DNA of 64,000 nt from NCBI GenBank assembly GCA_041675885.1, contig JBAYSY010000004.1:1-64000 (forward strand), read 5' to 3'. The notes beneath the pieces were generated by a model, which was not told where the DNA came from, made no database searches, and worked only from the letters and a program-made list of their open reading frames with translations. Below, in pieces: positions 26,350-35,358 of this stretch (positions are counted from its first letter, which is position 1; the number at the start of each line of letters is the position of its first letter). This stretch comes from JBAYSY01 sp041675885 (GTDB lineage Bacteria; Pseudomonadota; Alphaproteobacteria; Rhodobacterales; Rhodobacteraceae). A program made the position numbers and the translations under genes.

Positions 26350-27741
26350 ATGAGATACGTCTCCACCAGGGGCGCGGCCCCCGAACTGGATTTCGGGCAA
26401 GCGATGATGACCGGGCTTGCCCGCGACGGCGGGCTTTACGTGCCCGGCTCGGTTCCGGTGCTGCGCCCCGGGGAGATCGCGGCGCTGGCGGGGCTGGGCT
26501 ATGAGGAGGTCGCCTTTCGCATCCTGCGCCCCTTTACCGGCGACACGTTCGGTCCCGACGAGTTGCAGGGGCTGATCGCCGGTGCCTATGCGGGTTTCGC
26601 CCATGCCGCCCGCGCGCCGCTGGTGCAGCTTGGCCCCAACCACTTCCTGCTGGAGCTGTTCCACGGCCCGACGCTGGCGTTCAAGGATTTCGCCATGCAG
26701 CTGATCGGCCGGATGATGCAGGCGGTGCTGGCCAGGTCGGGCGAGCGGATCACCATCGTCGGCGCCACCTCGGGCGATACCGGATCGGCGGCGATCGAGG
26801 CGTTCCGGGGGCTGGCCAACGTCGATGTGTTCATCCTGTTCCCGCATGGCCGGGTGTCCGAGGTGCAGCGCCGCCAGATGACCACGCCCGCGGAAGCGAA
26901 CGTCCATGCGCTGGCGCTCGACGGCGATTTCGACGACTGCCAGGCGCGGCTGAAGGACATGTTCAACGATTTTTCGTTCCGCGACCGGGTGGGGCTGGCG
27001 GGGGTGAACAGCATCAACTGGGCCCGGGTGCTGGCGCAGGTGGTGTATTACTTCACCGCCGCCGTGTCGCTTGGCGCCCCGCACCGCAAGGTCGCCTTCA
27101 CCGTGCCCACCGGCAATTTCGGCGATATCTACGCCGGCTCCATCGCCCGGGCCATGGGCCTGCCCATCGAGCGGCTGGTGATCGCCACCAACCAGAACGA
27201 CATATTGCACCGCACGCTCACCACCGGCGAATACCGCACCGGCACGGTCGCGCCCTCGATCAGCCCCTCGATGGATATCCAGGTCTCGTCGAATTTCGAA
27301 CGTGCGCTGTTCGACGCCTACGGGCGTGACGGCAGCGCGGTGGCGCGGCAGATGGAGGAGTTGAAGGCCAGGGGCGGCTTCAACGTCAGCCGGGGCGCGC
27401 TGCAATATCTGCGCGACAGCTTCGCCTCGGGCCGCGCTTCGGAGGAGGAGACCACCCACACCATCGCCCGGATGCGGCAGGAGACCGGCGAGGTCCTGTG
27501 CCCCCATTCGGCGGTGGGCGTGAAGGTCGCGGCCGAGCATCTGTCCACCGTGCCGATGGTCACGCTGGCCACCGCCCACCCCGCCAAGTTCCCCGATGCG
27601 GTCGAGGCCGCCACCGGCAGCCGCCCGGCGCTGCCGCCGCATATGGCCGGGCTGTTCGACCGGCCCGAGCGGGTGACGCGGGTGCCCGACGACCTTGCCG
27701 CGCTTCAGGCGCTGATACTGGAAAGGACCGGCCGCGCATGA
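26350..27741 (+). CDS. thrC: Threonine synthase
   Basis: A 463-residue PLP enzyme converting O-phosphohomoserine to threonine. It begins MRYVSTRGAAPELDFGQAM, typical of the long (class II) form, with the PLP lysine in GPTLAFKDFAMQLIGR near residue 115 and the phosphate-binding TSGDTGSAAIEAF. The stop overlaps the next gene's ATG (ATGA). The thrC-M16 peptidase-GNAT order after surf1 is common in Rhodobacterales. Confidence 0.95.
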   Translation: MRYVSTRGAAPELDFGQAMMTGLARDGGLYVPGSVPVLRPGEIAALAGLGYEEVAFRILRPFTGDTFGPDELQGLIAGAYAGFAHAARAPLVQLGPNHFLLELFHGPTLAFKDFAMQLIGRMMQAVLARSGERITIVGATSGDTGSAAIEAFRGLANVDVFILFPHGRVSEVQRRQMTTPAEANVHALALDGDFDDCQARLKDMFNDFSFRDRVGLAGVNSINWARVLAQVVYYFTAAVSLGAPHRKVAFTVPTGNFGDIYAGSIARAMGLPIERLVIATNQNDILHRTLTTGEYRTGTVAPSISPSMDIQVSSNFERALFDAYGRDGSAVARQMEELKARGGFNVSRGALQYLRDSFASGRASEEETTHTIARMRQETGEVLCPHSAVGVKVAAEHLSTVPMVTLATAHPAKFPDAVEAATGSRPALPPHMAGLFDRPERVTRVPDDLAALQALILERTGRA

Positions 27742-28997
27742 TCCGCCTGACCACGCTTCCCAACGGGTTCCGCATCGTCACCGAGGCGATGCCGGGCCTC
27801 ATGTCCGCCGCGGTCGGCATCTGGATCACGGCAGGCGGTCGGCACGAGCGGGCCGAGCAGAACGGCATCGCGCATTTCCTTGAGCACATGGCCTTCAAGG
27901 GCACCGCAAGGCGCAGCGCCCGCCGGATCGCCGAAGAGATCGAGGACGTGGGCGGCTATATCAACGCCTGGACCTCGCGCGAGATGACCGCCTATTACGC
28001 CCGCGTGCTGGAGGCCGACGTGCCGCTCGCGCTCGACGTGATCGCCGACATCGTGCTCAACCCGGCCTTCGACCCGCGCGAGATCGAGGTGGAACGCCAT
28101 GTGATCCTCCAGGAGATCGGCCAGGCGATGGACACGCCCGACGACGTGATCTTCGACTGGTTGCAGGAGGCCGCCTATCCGAACCAGCCGATGGGGCGCA
28201 GCATCCTCGGCCCGTCCGAACGGGTGGGGGCCTTCGGCGCCGCCGACCTGCGCGGTTTCGTGGGCGAACATTACGCGCCGGGGCGGATGATCCTGTCGGC
28301 GGCCGGGGCGGTCGATCATGATGCCATCGTGGCGGCGGCCGGGGCGCTGTTCGGCCATCTGTCGCCCGTCGAGGGGCCGGGGCTGGAACCCGCGCGGTTC
28401 CACACCGGCGAGCGGCGCGAGCTGCGCGACCTCGAACAGGTGCATTTCACGCTGGCCTTCGAGGCGCCGGGCTACCGCGATCCCGATGTCTACACCGCGC
28501 AGGTCTATGCGACCGCGCTGGGGGGCGGCATGTCCTCGCGCCTGTTCCAGACCGTCCGCGAGGAACGCGGCCTGTGCTATTCGATCTTCGCCCAGCCCAG
28601 CGCGCATGAGGATACCGGGCTGATCACCATCTATGCGGGCACCGGGGCCGAGGAGATCGCCGAACTCGCCGCGCTGACGGTGGACGAGATGAAGCGCGCC
28701 GCCGATGACATGACCGAGGCCGAGGTGGCGCGGGCAAGGGCGCAGATGAAGGCGGGGCTGCTGATGGGGCTGGAAAGCCCCTCGTCGCGGGCCGAGCGGC
28801 AGGCGCGGCTCTTGTCGATCTGGGGCAGGGTGCCCGCCCCCGAAGAGGTCGTGGCACGGATCGAGGCGGTGGACCTTGCGGACGTGCGCGGCTTTGCCGC
28901 CGGGCTGGCCGGGGATGCGCGGGCGGCGATGGCGGTCTATGGCCCGGCCGACAACGCCCCCTGGCTTGACCACCTGCGCGAGAGGCTGGCCGCCTGA
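27738..28997 (+). CDS. M16 family zinc peptidase
   Basis: A 419-residue pitrilysin-family (M16B) processing-peptidase-like protein. The inverted zinc motif HFLEH is near residue 47, with the downstream glutamate in the ARVLEADVPLALDVIADIVL/EVERHVILQEI region. The C-terminal half has YATALGGGMSSRLFQTVREERGLCYSI, a conserved M16 segment. It is cytoplasmic by lack of a signal peptide. It is coupled to thrC by an ATGA overlap and to the acetyltransferase by a TGATG overlap. Natural substrate unknown. Confidence 0.9.
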   Translation: MIRLTTLPNGFRIVTEAMPGLMSAAVGIWITAGGRHERAEQNGIAHFLEHMAFKGTARRSARRIAEEIEDVGGYINAWTSREMTAYYARVLEADVPLALDVIADIVLNPAFDPREIEVERHVILQEIGQAMDTPDDVIFDWLQEAAYPNQPMGRSILGPSERVGAFGAADLRGFVGEHYAPGRMILSAAGAVDHDAIVAAAGALFGHLSPVEGPGLEPARFHTGERRELRDLEQVHFTLAFEAPGYRDPDVYTAQVYATALGGGMSSRLFQTVREERGLCYSIFAQPSAHEDTGLITIYAGTGAEEIAELAALTVDEMKRAADDMTEAEVARARAQMKAGLLMGLESPSSRAERQARLLSIWGRVPAPEEVVARIEAVDLADVRGFAAGLAGDARAAMAVYGPADNAPWLDHLRERLAA

Positions 28998-29581
28998 TGT
29001 TCGGGTTCCGGCGCAGACCCCGGATCGAGACCGAACGGATGAGCCTGCGCCTGCCCGTCCATGGCGATCACCGCGCCTGGGCGGATCTGCGCGAACACAG
29101 TGCTGCGTTTCTGAAACCGTGGGAACCGACCTGGGCCGGCGACCACCTGACCCGGCGGGCCTTCACCACGCGGGTCTACTGGTCGGCCCGGGCCGAAGCA
29201 CAGGGCACGGCGCTGCCGCTGCTGCTGATCCGGCGCGAAGACGGGGTGGTGATGGGCGGGATCACGCTGGACAACATCCGCCGCGGCCCGGCCCAGTCGG
29301 GCACCATCGGCTATTGGATCGGCGCGCCCCACGCCCGGCAGGGCTACATGCGCGAGGCCATCGGCGCGCTGGTGCATCACGCCTTTACCGTGCTGGACCT
29401 GTCGCGGATCGACGCCGCCTGCCTGCCCGAGAACGCCGCCTCGCGCGGGGTGCTGGAAAAGTCGGGCTTCAAGTATGAAGGCGTGGCGCAAAGCTACCTG
29501 CAAATCGCCGGGCGCTGGCGCAACCATGTGCTTTACGCCAACCTGCGCACCGACCGCCGCGGCCGCACCGACGCGGGGTAG
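28997..29581 (+). CDS. GNAT acetyltransferase (RimJ/RimL type)
   Basis: A 194-residue Gcn5-related N-acetyltransferase. The N-terminus ETERMSLRLPVHGDHRAWADLR is typical of the RimJ/RimL group, followed by the acetyl-CoA region IGYWIGAPHARQGYMREAIGALVHHAF and the C-terminal NAASRGVLEKSGFKYEGVA. RimJ homologues acetylate the N-terminus of ribosomal protein S5 in E. coli; which protein is modified here is unknown. Confidence 0.88.
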   Translation: MFGFRRRPRIETERMSLRLPVHGDHRAWADLREHSAAFLKPWEPTWAGDHLTRRAFTTRVYWSARAEAQGTALPLLLIRREDGVVMGGITLDNIRRGPAQSGTIGYWIGAPHARQGYMREAIGALVHHAFTVLDLSRIDAACLPENAASRGVLEKSGFKYEGVAQSYLQIAGRWRNHVLYANLRTDRRGRTDAG

Positions 29582-29627
29582 GGGCAGGGGGCAGGGCCGT
29601 GTGGCCGGGGCCGCGCCGCCGTTTTGC

Positions 29628-29675
29628 TTGACGCAGATGCGGCTGTCCGGTATTTATTTATTGAACAAGCGTTCA
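29628..29675 (+). promoter_or_regulatory. ivd promoter with palindromic operator
   Basis: TTGACG (29628-29633), 17-nt spacer, TATTTA (29651-29656) form a good sigma70 promoter. Directly downstream, overlapping the expected start of transcription, is TGAAC-AAGC-GTTCA (29662-29675), a perfect 5-bp-arm palindrome of the type bound by TetR-family repressors. Regulator identity is unknown. Confidence 0.6.
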
Positions 29676-29698
29676 TTTCCTTGGGAGGGGGAAAGCCC

Positions 29699-30862
29699 AT
29701 GTTCACGGCGTCGATGAACTTCGATCTGGGCGAGGATGTCGCAGCGCTGCGCGAGACCGTGCATCGCTGGGCGCAGGAACGGCTGAGGCCGATGGCCGCC
29801 GGGATCGACCGCGACAACATCTTTCCGGCGGAACTCTGGTGCGAGATGGGCGATCTGGGCCTTCTGGGCATCACCGTCCCCGAGGAATATGGCGGCGCCG
29901 ACATGGGCTATCTGGCGCATGTGATCGCGACCGAGGAAATCGCCCGGGCCTCGGCCTCGGTCTCGCTGTCCTACGGCGCGCATTCCAACCTCTGCGTCAA
30001 CCAGATCCGGCTGAACGGCAACGCCGACCAGAAGGCGCGCTACCTGCCCGGTCTGGTGTCGGGCGAATCCGTCGGCGCGCTGGCGATGTCCGAGGAAGGG
30101 GCGGGCTCGGACGTGGTCGGCATGAGGCTGCGGGCCGAGAAGAAGAACGACCGCTATGTGCTCAACGGCACAAAATACTGGATCACCAACGGGCCGGATG
30201 CCGATGTTCTGGTGGTCTATGCCAAGACCGACCCCGAGGCGGGCTCGAAGGGCATCACCGCCCTTCTGGTCGAGAAGTCGATGGCCGGGTTCTCGACCTC
30301 GCCCCATTTCGACAAGCTGGGAATGCGGGGGTCGAACACCGGCGAGCTGATCTTCGACGATTGCGAGGTGCCGTTCGAGAACGTTCTGGGCGAGGAAGGC
30401 CGCGGCGTGCGGGTGCTGATGTCGGGGCTCGACTACGAACGGGTGGTGCTTTCGGGCATCGGCACCGGGATCATGGCCGCCTGCCTCGACGAGGTGATGC
30501 CCTACCTGCGCGAGCGCAGGCAGTTCGGCCAGCCGATCGGGAACTTCCAGCTCATGCAGGGCAAGATCGCCGACATGTACACCGCGATGAACACCGCGCG
30601 GGCCTATGTCTACGAGGTGGCGAAAGCCTGCGACCGGGGCGAGGTGACCCGGCAGGACGCCGCCGCCTGCGTGCTCTACGCCAGCGAACAGGCGATGGTG
30701 CAGGCGCATCAGGCGGTGCAGGCGCTGGGGGGGGCGGGGTTCCTGAACGACTCCGCCGTCTCGCGCCTGTTCCGCGACGCCAAGCTGATGGAGATCGGCG
30801 CGGGCACCAGCGAGATCCGCCGGATGCTGATCGGGCGCGAGCTGATGGGGGCGGGGGGGTGA
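29699..30862 (+). CDS. ivd: Isovaleryl-CoA dehydrogenase
   Basis: A 387-residue flavin acyl-CoA dehydrogenase oxidising isovaleryl-CoA to 3-methylcrotonyl-CoA in leucine degradation. Motifs include LAMSEEGAGSDVVGM, YWITNGPDADVLVVYAKT, QFGQPIGNFQLMQGKIADMY and the C-terminal RDAKLMEIGAGTSEIRRMLIGREL. The catalytic Glu of this subgroup lies inside, in the YERVVLSG region. Start: ATG 29699 after GGGAGGGGG. Downstream genes mccB, mccA, mvaB and liuC complete the pathway and support the substrate choice. Confidence 0.94.
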   Translation: MFTASMNFDLGEDVAALRETVHRWAQERLRPMAAGIDRDNIFPAELWCEMGDLGLLGITVPEEYGGADMGYLAHVIATEEIARASASVSLSYGAHSNLCVNQIRLNGNADQKARYLPGLVSGESVGALAMSEEGAGSDVVGMRLRAEKKNDRYVLNGTKYWITNGPDADVLVVYAKTDPEAGSKGITALLVEKSMAGFSTSPHFDKLGMRGSNTGELIFDDCEVPFENVLGEEGRGVRVLMSGLDYERVVLSGIGTGIMAACLDEVMPYLRERRQFGQPIGNFQLMQGKIADMYTAMNTARAYVYEVAKACDRGEVTRQDAAACVLYASEQAMVQAHQAVQALGGAGFLNDSAVSRLFRDAKLMEIGAGTSEIRRMLIGRELMGAGG

Positions 30863-30864
30863 GC

Positions 30865-31227
30865 CTAGCCGATGCGGATGTCCTGCCGCGTGTCGGCCAG
30901 CGTCCGGCGGGCGGCCTCGGCCAGCACCTCGTCCATCCACTGGTTGATGGATTTGGCCCGCCGCGCGGCAGCCTCCGAGATCAGCCGGTGATGTTCCGGC
31001 GTGGTGCGGAAGGCGAGCTTGCCGGAATAGGGTTTTTCCGGCGGACGCCCGGTTTCCGCGCACCAGTCCAGATAGACATCGACCGAGTTGTGGAACGCCT
31101 GTTCCAGCTCGTCGATCGAAGCGCCGGCGAAGTGGATCGTGTCGCGCAGGTTGGCAACGATACCGTGGAACAGCCGGTCGTCCTCCTCCAGCCAGATCGT
31201 GGGCGTATAGCCTTTATAGGGTTTCAT
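30865..31227 (-). CDS. hicB: HicB family antitoxin
   Basis: A 120-residue type II antitoxin. The N-terminal half (YKGYTPTIWLEEDDRLFHGIVANL ... FAGASIDELEQAFHNSVDVYLDWC) is the HicB RNase H-like fold; the C-terminal half (LAFRTTPEHHRLISEAAARRAKSINQWMDEVLAEAA) is the ribbon-helix-helix DNA-binding part used for autoregulation. It follows hicA with an ATGA overlap. Its stop is 2 nt from the ivd stop on the opposite strand, so ivd and hicB transcripts must overlap. Confidence 0.9.
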   Translation of the reverse strand: MKPYKGYTPTIWLEEDDRLFHGIVANLRDTIHFAGASIDELEQAFHNSVDVYLDWCAETGRPPEKPYSGKLAFRTTPEHHRLISEAAARRAKSINQWMDEVLAEAARRTLADTRQDIRIG

Positions 31228-31478
31228 GGGCGTATCCCCGCGTCGATCAGGAACTTGCGCACGGCCTTGACCGCGCCCTTGTCGGTTTCGGGCCTCGGGT
31301 GCGGCCGGTGGAACACCACCACCACACCGCCCAGTTCGACCACCACGCGCGACCCGGCGCCTTCGGTGACCCTCGCGCCCAGGGCGCGGAACAGTGTCTC
31401 GATCTCGGCCCAGCGGATACTGGACCGGACCGGGTTGGCGAAGATCGCGGCCAGCGTCTGGCGGTGTCGGCTGTTCAT
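31224..31478 (-). CDS. hicA: HicA family toxin
   Basis: An 84-residue type II toxin, predicted mRNA interferase. MNSRHRQTLAAIFANPVRSSIRWAEIETLFRALGA and VVVFHRPHPRPETDKGAVKAVRKFLIDAGI match the variant of HicA with the catalytic histidine in FHRPHP. Toxin-first order with coupled hicB is normal for hicAB. It lies antisense inside the leucine-degradation cluster, between ivd and mccB, a sign of insertion by transfer. Confidence 0.88.
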   Translation of the reverse strand: MNSRHRQTLAAIFANPVRSSIRWAEIETLFRALGARVTEGAGSRVVVELGGVVVVFHRPHPRPETDKGAVKAVRKFLIDAGIRP

Positions 31479-31634
31479 TCCTGGCCCCGTGAGCGCCCCT
31501 GTGGCGGGTTGCGCCGATCATGGGCCGGGCAGGGTGAACAAAGCGTTAAGCCGCAAACCGCCAAGCCGTTTGCGGGCCGTATCCTCGCTCATGAAAGTAG
31601 TATCACAATCTGCTATCGTCAAGGGGCCGCTGCC

Positions 31635-33239
31635 ATGCGTCTGACCTCCTCCGCCCTCACCGGCTCCGAAGCCTTCCGCTTGAACCGCGCCGCCCATCTC
31701 GACGCGCTGGAGGGCATCGCCGAAGCCGCCGCGGCGGCGGCCGAAGGCGGCGGACCGAAGGCCCGCGACCGCCATACCGCCCGCGGCAAGCTGCCCCCGC
31801 GCGAACGGGTGGCGGACCTGCTCGACCCCGGCTCGCCGTTTCTGGAGATCGGCGCCACCGCCGCGCATGGCATGTATGCGGGCGCCGCCCCCTGCGCCGG
31901 GCTGATCTGCGGCATCGGCCGGGTCGAGGGGCAGGAGGTCATGGTCGTCGCCAACGACGCCACCGTGAAGGGCGGCACCTATTACCCGATGACGGTCAAG
32001 AAACACCTGCGTGCACAGGAGATCGCGGAACAGAACCGGCTGCCCTGCGTCTATCTGGTGGACTCGGGCGGCGCCAACCTGCCCAACCAGGACGAGGTGT
32101 TCCCCGACCGCGACCATTTCGGCCGCATCTTCTACAACCAGGCGCGGATGTCGGCCCGCGGCATCGCCCAGATCGCCGTTGTCATGGGCTCCTGCACCGC
32201 GGGCGGGGCCTATGTGCCGGCCATGTCCGACGTGTCTATCATCGTGCGCGACCAGGGCACGATCTTCCTCGCGGGGCCGCCCCTGGTGAAGGCCGCGACC
32301 GGCGAGGTGGTCAGCGCCGAAGACCTCGGCGGCGGCGACGTGCATACCCGGCTGTCCGGCGTCGCCGACTATCTGGCCGAGGACGACGCCCATGCGCTGG
32401 CGCTGGCGCGGCGCGCGGTGGCGGGGCTGAACCGCGGGAAACCGTCCACCGTGGTGCTGCGGACGCCGGAGCCCCCGGCCTACGACCCCGAGGAGATCCT
32501 CGGCATCGTCCCCGCCGACCTGCGCACGCCTTACGACATCCGCGAGGTGATCGCCCGGCTGGTGGACGGCTCCCGCTTCGACGAGTTCAAGGCCCGCTTC
32601 GGCGAGACGCTGGTGACGGGCTTCGCCCATCTCGACGGCATCCCGGTGGGCATCATCGCCAACAACGGGGTGCTGTTTTCCGAAAGCGCGCAGAAGGGGG
32701 CGCATTTCATCGAACTGTGCAGCCAGCGCGGCATCCCCTTGCTGTTCCTCCAGAACATCACCGGCTTCATGGTCGGGCGCAAATACGAAAACGAAGGCAT
32801 CGCCCGGCACGGCGCCAAACTGGTGACGGCGGTCGCCACCACGAACGTGCCCAAGGTCACGCTCTTGGTGGGCGGCTCCTTCGGGGCGGGCAATTACGGC
32901 ATGGCCGGGCGGGCCTATAGCCCGCGTTTCCTCTGGACATGGCCGAACTCGCGCATCTCGGTGATGGGCGGCGAACAGGCGGCCGGGGTGCTCGCCACCG
33001 TCAAGCGCGACGGGATCGAGCGCACGGGCGGCACATGGTCGCCCGAGGAAGAGGCCGAGTTCAAGCGCCCCACCATCGAGATGTTCGCGCGGCAAAGCCA
33101 CCCGCTCTACGCCTCGGCCCGGCTGTGGGACGACGGCGTGATCGACCCGCGCAAGACCCGCGACGTGCTGGCGCTGTCGCTTTCGGCCGCGCTCAACGCG
33201 CCCATCGAACCGACGCGCTTCGGCGTGTTCCGGATGTAA
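31635..33239 (+). CDS. mccB: Methylcrotonoyl-CoA carboxylase, carboxyltransferase (beta) subunit
   Basis: A 534-residue carboxyltransferase that carboxylates 3-methylcrotonyl-CoA using carboxybiotin from MccA. Both crotonase-fold halves are visible: N-terminal CVYLVDSGGANLPNQDEVFPDRDHFGRIFYNQA and C-terminal NITGFMVGRKYENEGIARHGAKLVTAVA with GGSFGAGNYGMAGRAYSPRFLWTWPNSRI. That last segment separates methylcrotonyl from propionyl carboxylases. Start: ATG 31635. It is separated from mccA by a long inverted repeat. Confidence 0.95.
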   Translation: MRLTSSALTGSEAFRLNRAAHLDALEGIAEAAAAAAEGGGPKARDRHTARGKLPPRERVADLLDPGSPFLEIGATAAHGMYAGAAPCAGLICGIGRVEGQEVMVVANDATVKGGTYYPMTVKKHLRAQEIAEQNRLPCVYLVDSGGANLPNQDEVFPDRDHFGRIFYNQARMSARGIAQIAVVMGSCTAGGAYVPAMSDVSIIVRDQGTIFLAGPPLVKAATGEVVSAEDLGGGDVHTRLSGVADYLAEDDAHALALARRAVAGLNRGKPSTVVLRTPEPPAYDPEEILGIVPADLRTPYDIREVIARLVDGSRFDEFKARFGETLVTGFAHLDGIPVGIIANNGVLFSESAQKGAHFIELCSQRGIPLLFLQNITGFMVGRKYENEGIARHGAKLVTAVATTNVPKVTLLVGGSFGAGNYGMAGRAYSPRFLWTWPNSRISVMGGEQAAGVLATVKRDGIERTGGTWSPEEEAEFKRPTIEMFARQSHPLYASARLWDDGVIDPRKTRDVLALSLSAALNAPIEPTRFGVFRM

Positions 33240-33246
33240 CTTTCTT

Positions 33247-33330
33247 GCCTCCGGCGGGAGTATTTGCCGCAAGATGAAGCCCGGAACCGGCTCCCTGCTT
33301 CATCTTGCCGGAAATACTCCCGGGGGCGCC
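33247..33330. repeat. Long inverted repeat between mccB and mccA (two GAGTATTT units head to head)
   Basis: Arm 1 (33247-33280) contains GGGAGTATTTGCCGCAAG and arm 2 (33297-33330) its reverse complement, with 28 of 34 positions matching around a 16-nt loop. It starts 8 nt after the mccB stop. The units belong to the same intergenic repeat family as 13832-13863 and 25593-25614. In RNA it would fold into a stable hairpin that could attenuate or separate mccB and mccA messages. Confidence 0.75.
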
Positions 33331-33420
33331 GGGTGGTGCGCCACTGGTTCAAGCACCACCCGGCGCGGGGGCAGGCAGCCCCCGGCTCCGACGGTGGCCA
33401 CAGATGACGAGGACAGGGAC

Positions 33421-35358
33421 ATGTTCCGCAAGATTCTGATCGCGAACCGGGGCGAGATCGCCTGCCGTGTGATCGAGACCGCGCGGCGGATGGGGGTGGC
33501 CACGGTCGCCGTCTATTCCGACGCCGACGCAGGCGCAAAGCATGTGGCGATGGCCGACGAGGCGGTGCATATCGGCGGGTCCGCGCCGGCGGAAAGCTAT
33601 CTGCGCGCGGATGCCATCATCACCGCCGCCCGCGCCACCGGGGCCGAGGCCATCCATCCCGGCTACGGCTTCCTGTCCGAGAACCCGGATTTCGTCGATG
33701 CGGTCGAGGCGGCGGGACTGGTGTTCATCGGCCCCTCGGCCCGGGCGATCCGTGCCATGGGGCTCAAGGACGCGGCCAAGGCGCTGATGACAAAGGCGGG
33801 CGTGCCGGTGGTGCCGGGCTATCACGGCGACAATCAGGAACCCGAACATCTGGCGGGCGCGGCGGATGCCGTCGGCTGGCCCGTTCTGATCAAGGCCGTG
33901 GCCGGGGGCGGCGGCAAGGGGATGCGCAAGGTCACGCGCCCCGCTGATTTCGCCGCCGCGCTCGAAAGCGCGAAGAGCGAGGCCCGCACCGCCTTCGGCA
34001 ACGACGCGGTGCTGATCGAAAAATATGTCGAGAAACCCCGGCATATCGAGGTGCAGGTGTTCGGCGACGGCTCCCGCGCCGTGCATCTGTTCGAGCGCGA
34101 CTGTTCCTTGCAGCGCCGCCACCAGAAGGTGATCGAAGAGGCTCCGGCACCGGGGATGCCGCCCGCCATGCGCGCGGCAATGGGCGCCGCCGCGGTGCGC
34201 GCGGCCGAGGCGATCGGCTATGCGGGTGCGGGCACCATCGAGTTCATCGTCGATGCCTCGGACGGGCTGCGTGAGGACCGCTTCTGGTTCATGGAGATGA
34301 ACACAAGGCTTCAGGTCGAACACCCGGTGACCGAGGCCGTGACCGGCGTCGATCTGGTGGAATGGCAACTCCGGGTGGCCTCGGGCGAGGCGCTGCCCGC
34401 GCGGCAGGAAGATCTGCGGCTCACCGGCCATGCCTTCGAGGCGCGGCTTTATGCCGAGGACGTTCCGGCGGGTTTCCTGCCCGCGACCGGGCGGCTCGAC
34501 CATCTGGCCTTCCCCGAGGGCGTCCGGGCCGACAGCGGCGTACGCACGGGCGACGTGATCAGCCCGTGGTATGATCCGATGATCGCCAAGATCATCACCC
34601 ACGGCCCGACCCGCGCCGCCGCCCTTCAGGCGCTGGCCCGGGCGCTGGCGGAAACGCAGGTGGCGGGCTCGGTCACCAACCTCGCCTTCCTCGGCGCGCT
34701 GGCGCGGCATCCGGGGTTTGCGGCCGGAGACGTGGACACCGGGCTGATCGAGCGCGACCTCGACGCGCTGATTGCCCCCGTGCCCGAGACCCCTGCGGCC
34801 ACCGTCGCCGCCGTGCTGGCCGCAGCCGGGGTCTGGGGCGGGGCACCCGCGCATGCCGGTTTCGCGCTGTGGGAGCCGCTGGCGCGGCGCATCCTGCTGG
34901 CCCGCGAGGGCGCGGAAATCGCCGCCATGCTGCGGCTCACCGGCCCCGATGCGGCGGAGGTGGAGATCGGCGGCGTGACGCATAGGGCCGAACGCCGCGC
35001 CGACGGCTGGCGGATCGACGGCGCCAAGGCGCCGCGTCTGGTCATGGCGGGCGGTGCGATCCATGTCTTCGCCGGGGCCTGCATCAGCTTCACCGCCCCC
35101 GACCCGCTGTCGCGCGACGCGGGCGCGCAGGCGGGCGGCAATGTCACGCTCTCGCCCATGCCGGGGCTGGTGAAGGCGGTCTTCGTCACCCCCGGCCAGC
35201 AGGTCGCGGCGGGCGACCGGCTTGTCGTGCTTGAGGCGATGAAGATGGAACACGTCCTGACCGCCGGACGCGACGGTGTGGTGGCCGAGGTGCTGGTCGA
35301 GCCGGGCGCGCAGGTCGAGGCCGGGGCGGCGCTGATCGCGCTGGAGGAGGGGGAGTGA
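33421..35358 (+). CDS. mccA: Methylcrotonoyl-CoA carboxylase, biotin-containing (alpha) subunit
   Basis: A 645-residue protein with a biotin carboxylase domain (residues 1-450: MFRKILIANRGEIACRV, ATP-grasp KAVAGGGGKGMRKV, EMNTRLQVEHPVTEAVTGVDLVEWQLRVASGE) and a C-terminal biotin carrier domain with the biotinylated lysine in VVLEAMKMEHVL near residue 610. It makes carboxybiotin for MccB. Start: ATG 33421. The BirA encoded at the end of the nuo operon could biotinylate it. Confidence 0.95.
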   Translation: MFRKILIANRGEIACRVIETARRMGVATVAVYSDADAGAKHVAMADEAVHIGGSAPAESYLRADAIITAARATGAEAIHPGYGFLSENPDFVDAVEAAGLVFIGPSARAIRAMGLKDAAKALMTKAGVPVVPGYHGDNQEPEHLAGAADAVGWPVLIKAVAGGGGKGMRKVTRPADFAAALESAKSEARTAFGNDAVLIEKYVEKPRHIEVQVFGDGSRAVHLFERDCSLQRRHQKVIEEAPAPGMPPAMRAAMGAAAVRAAEAIGYAGAGTIEFIVDASDGLREDRFWFMEMNTRLQVEHPVTEAVTGVDLVEWQLRVASGEALPARQEDLRLTGHAFEARLYAEDVPAGFLPATGRLDHLAFPEGVRADSGVRTGDVISPWYDPMIAKIITHGPTRAAALQALARALAETQVAGSVTNLAFLGALARHPGFAAGDVDTGLIERDLDALIAPVPETPAATVAAVLAAAGVWGGAPAHAGFALWEPLARRILLAREGAEIAAMLRLTGPDAAEVEIGGVTHRAERRADGWRIDGAKAPRLVMAGGAIHVFAGACISFTAPDPLSRDAGAQAGGNVTLSPMPGLVKAVFVTPGQQVAAGDRLVVLEAMKMEHVLTAGRDGVVAEVLVEPGAQVEAGAALIALEEGE

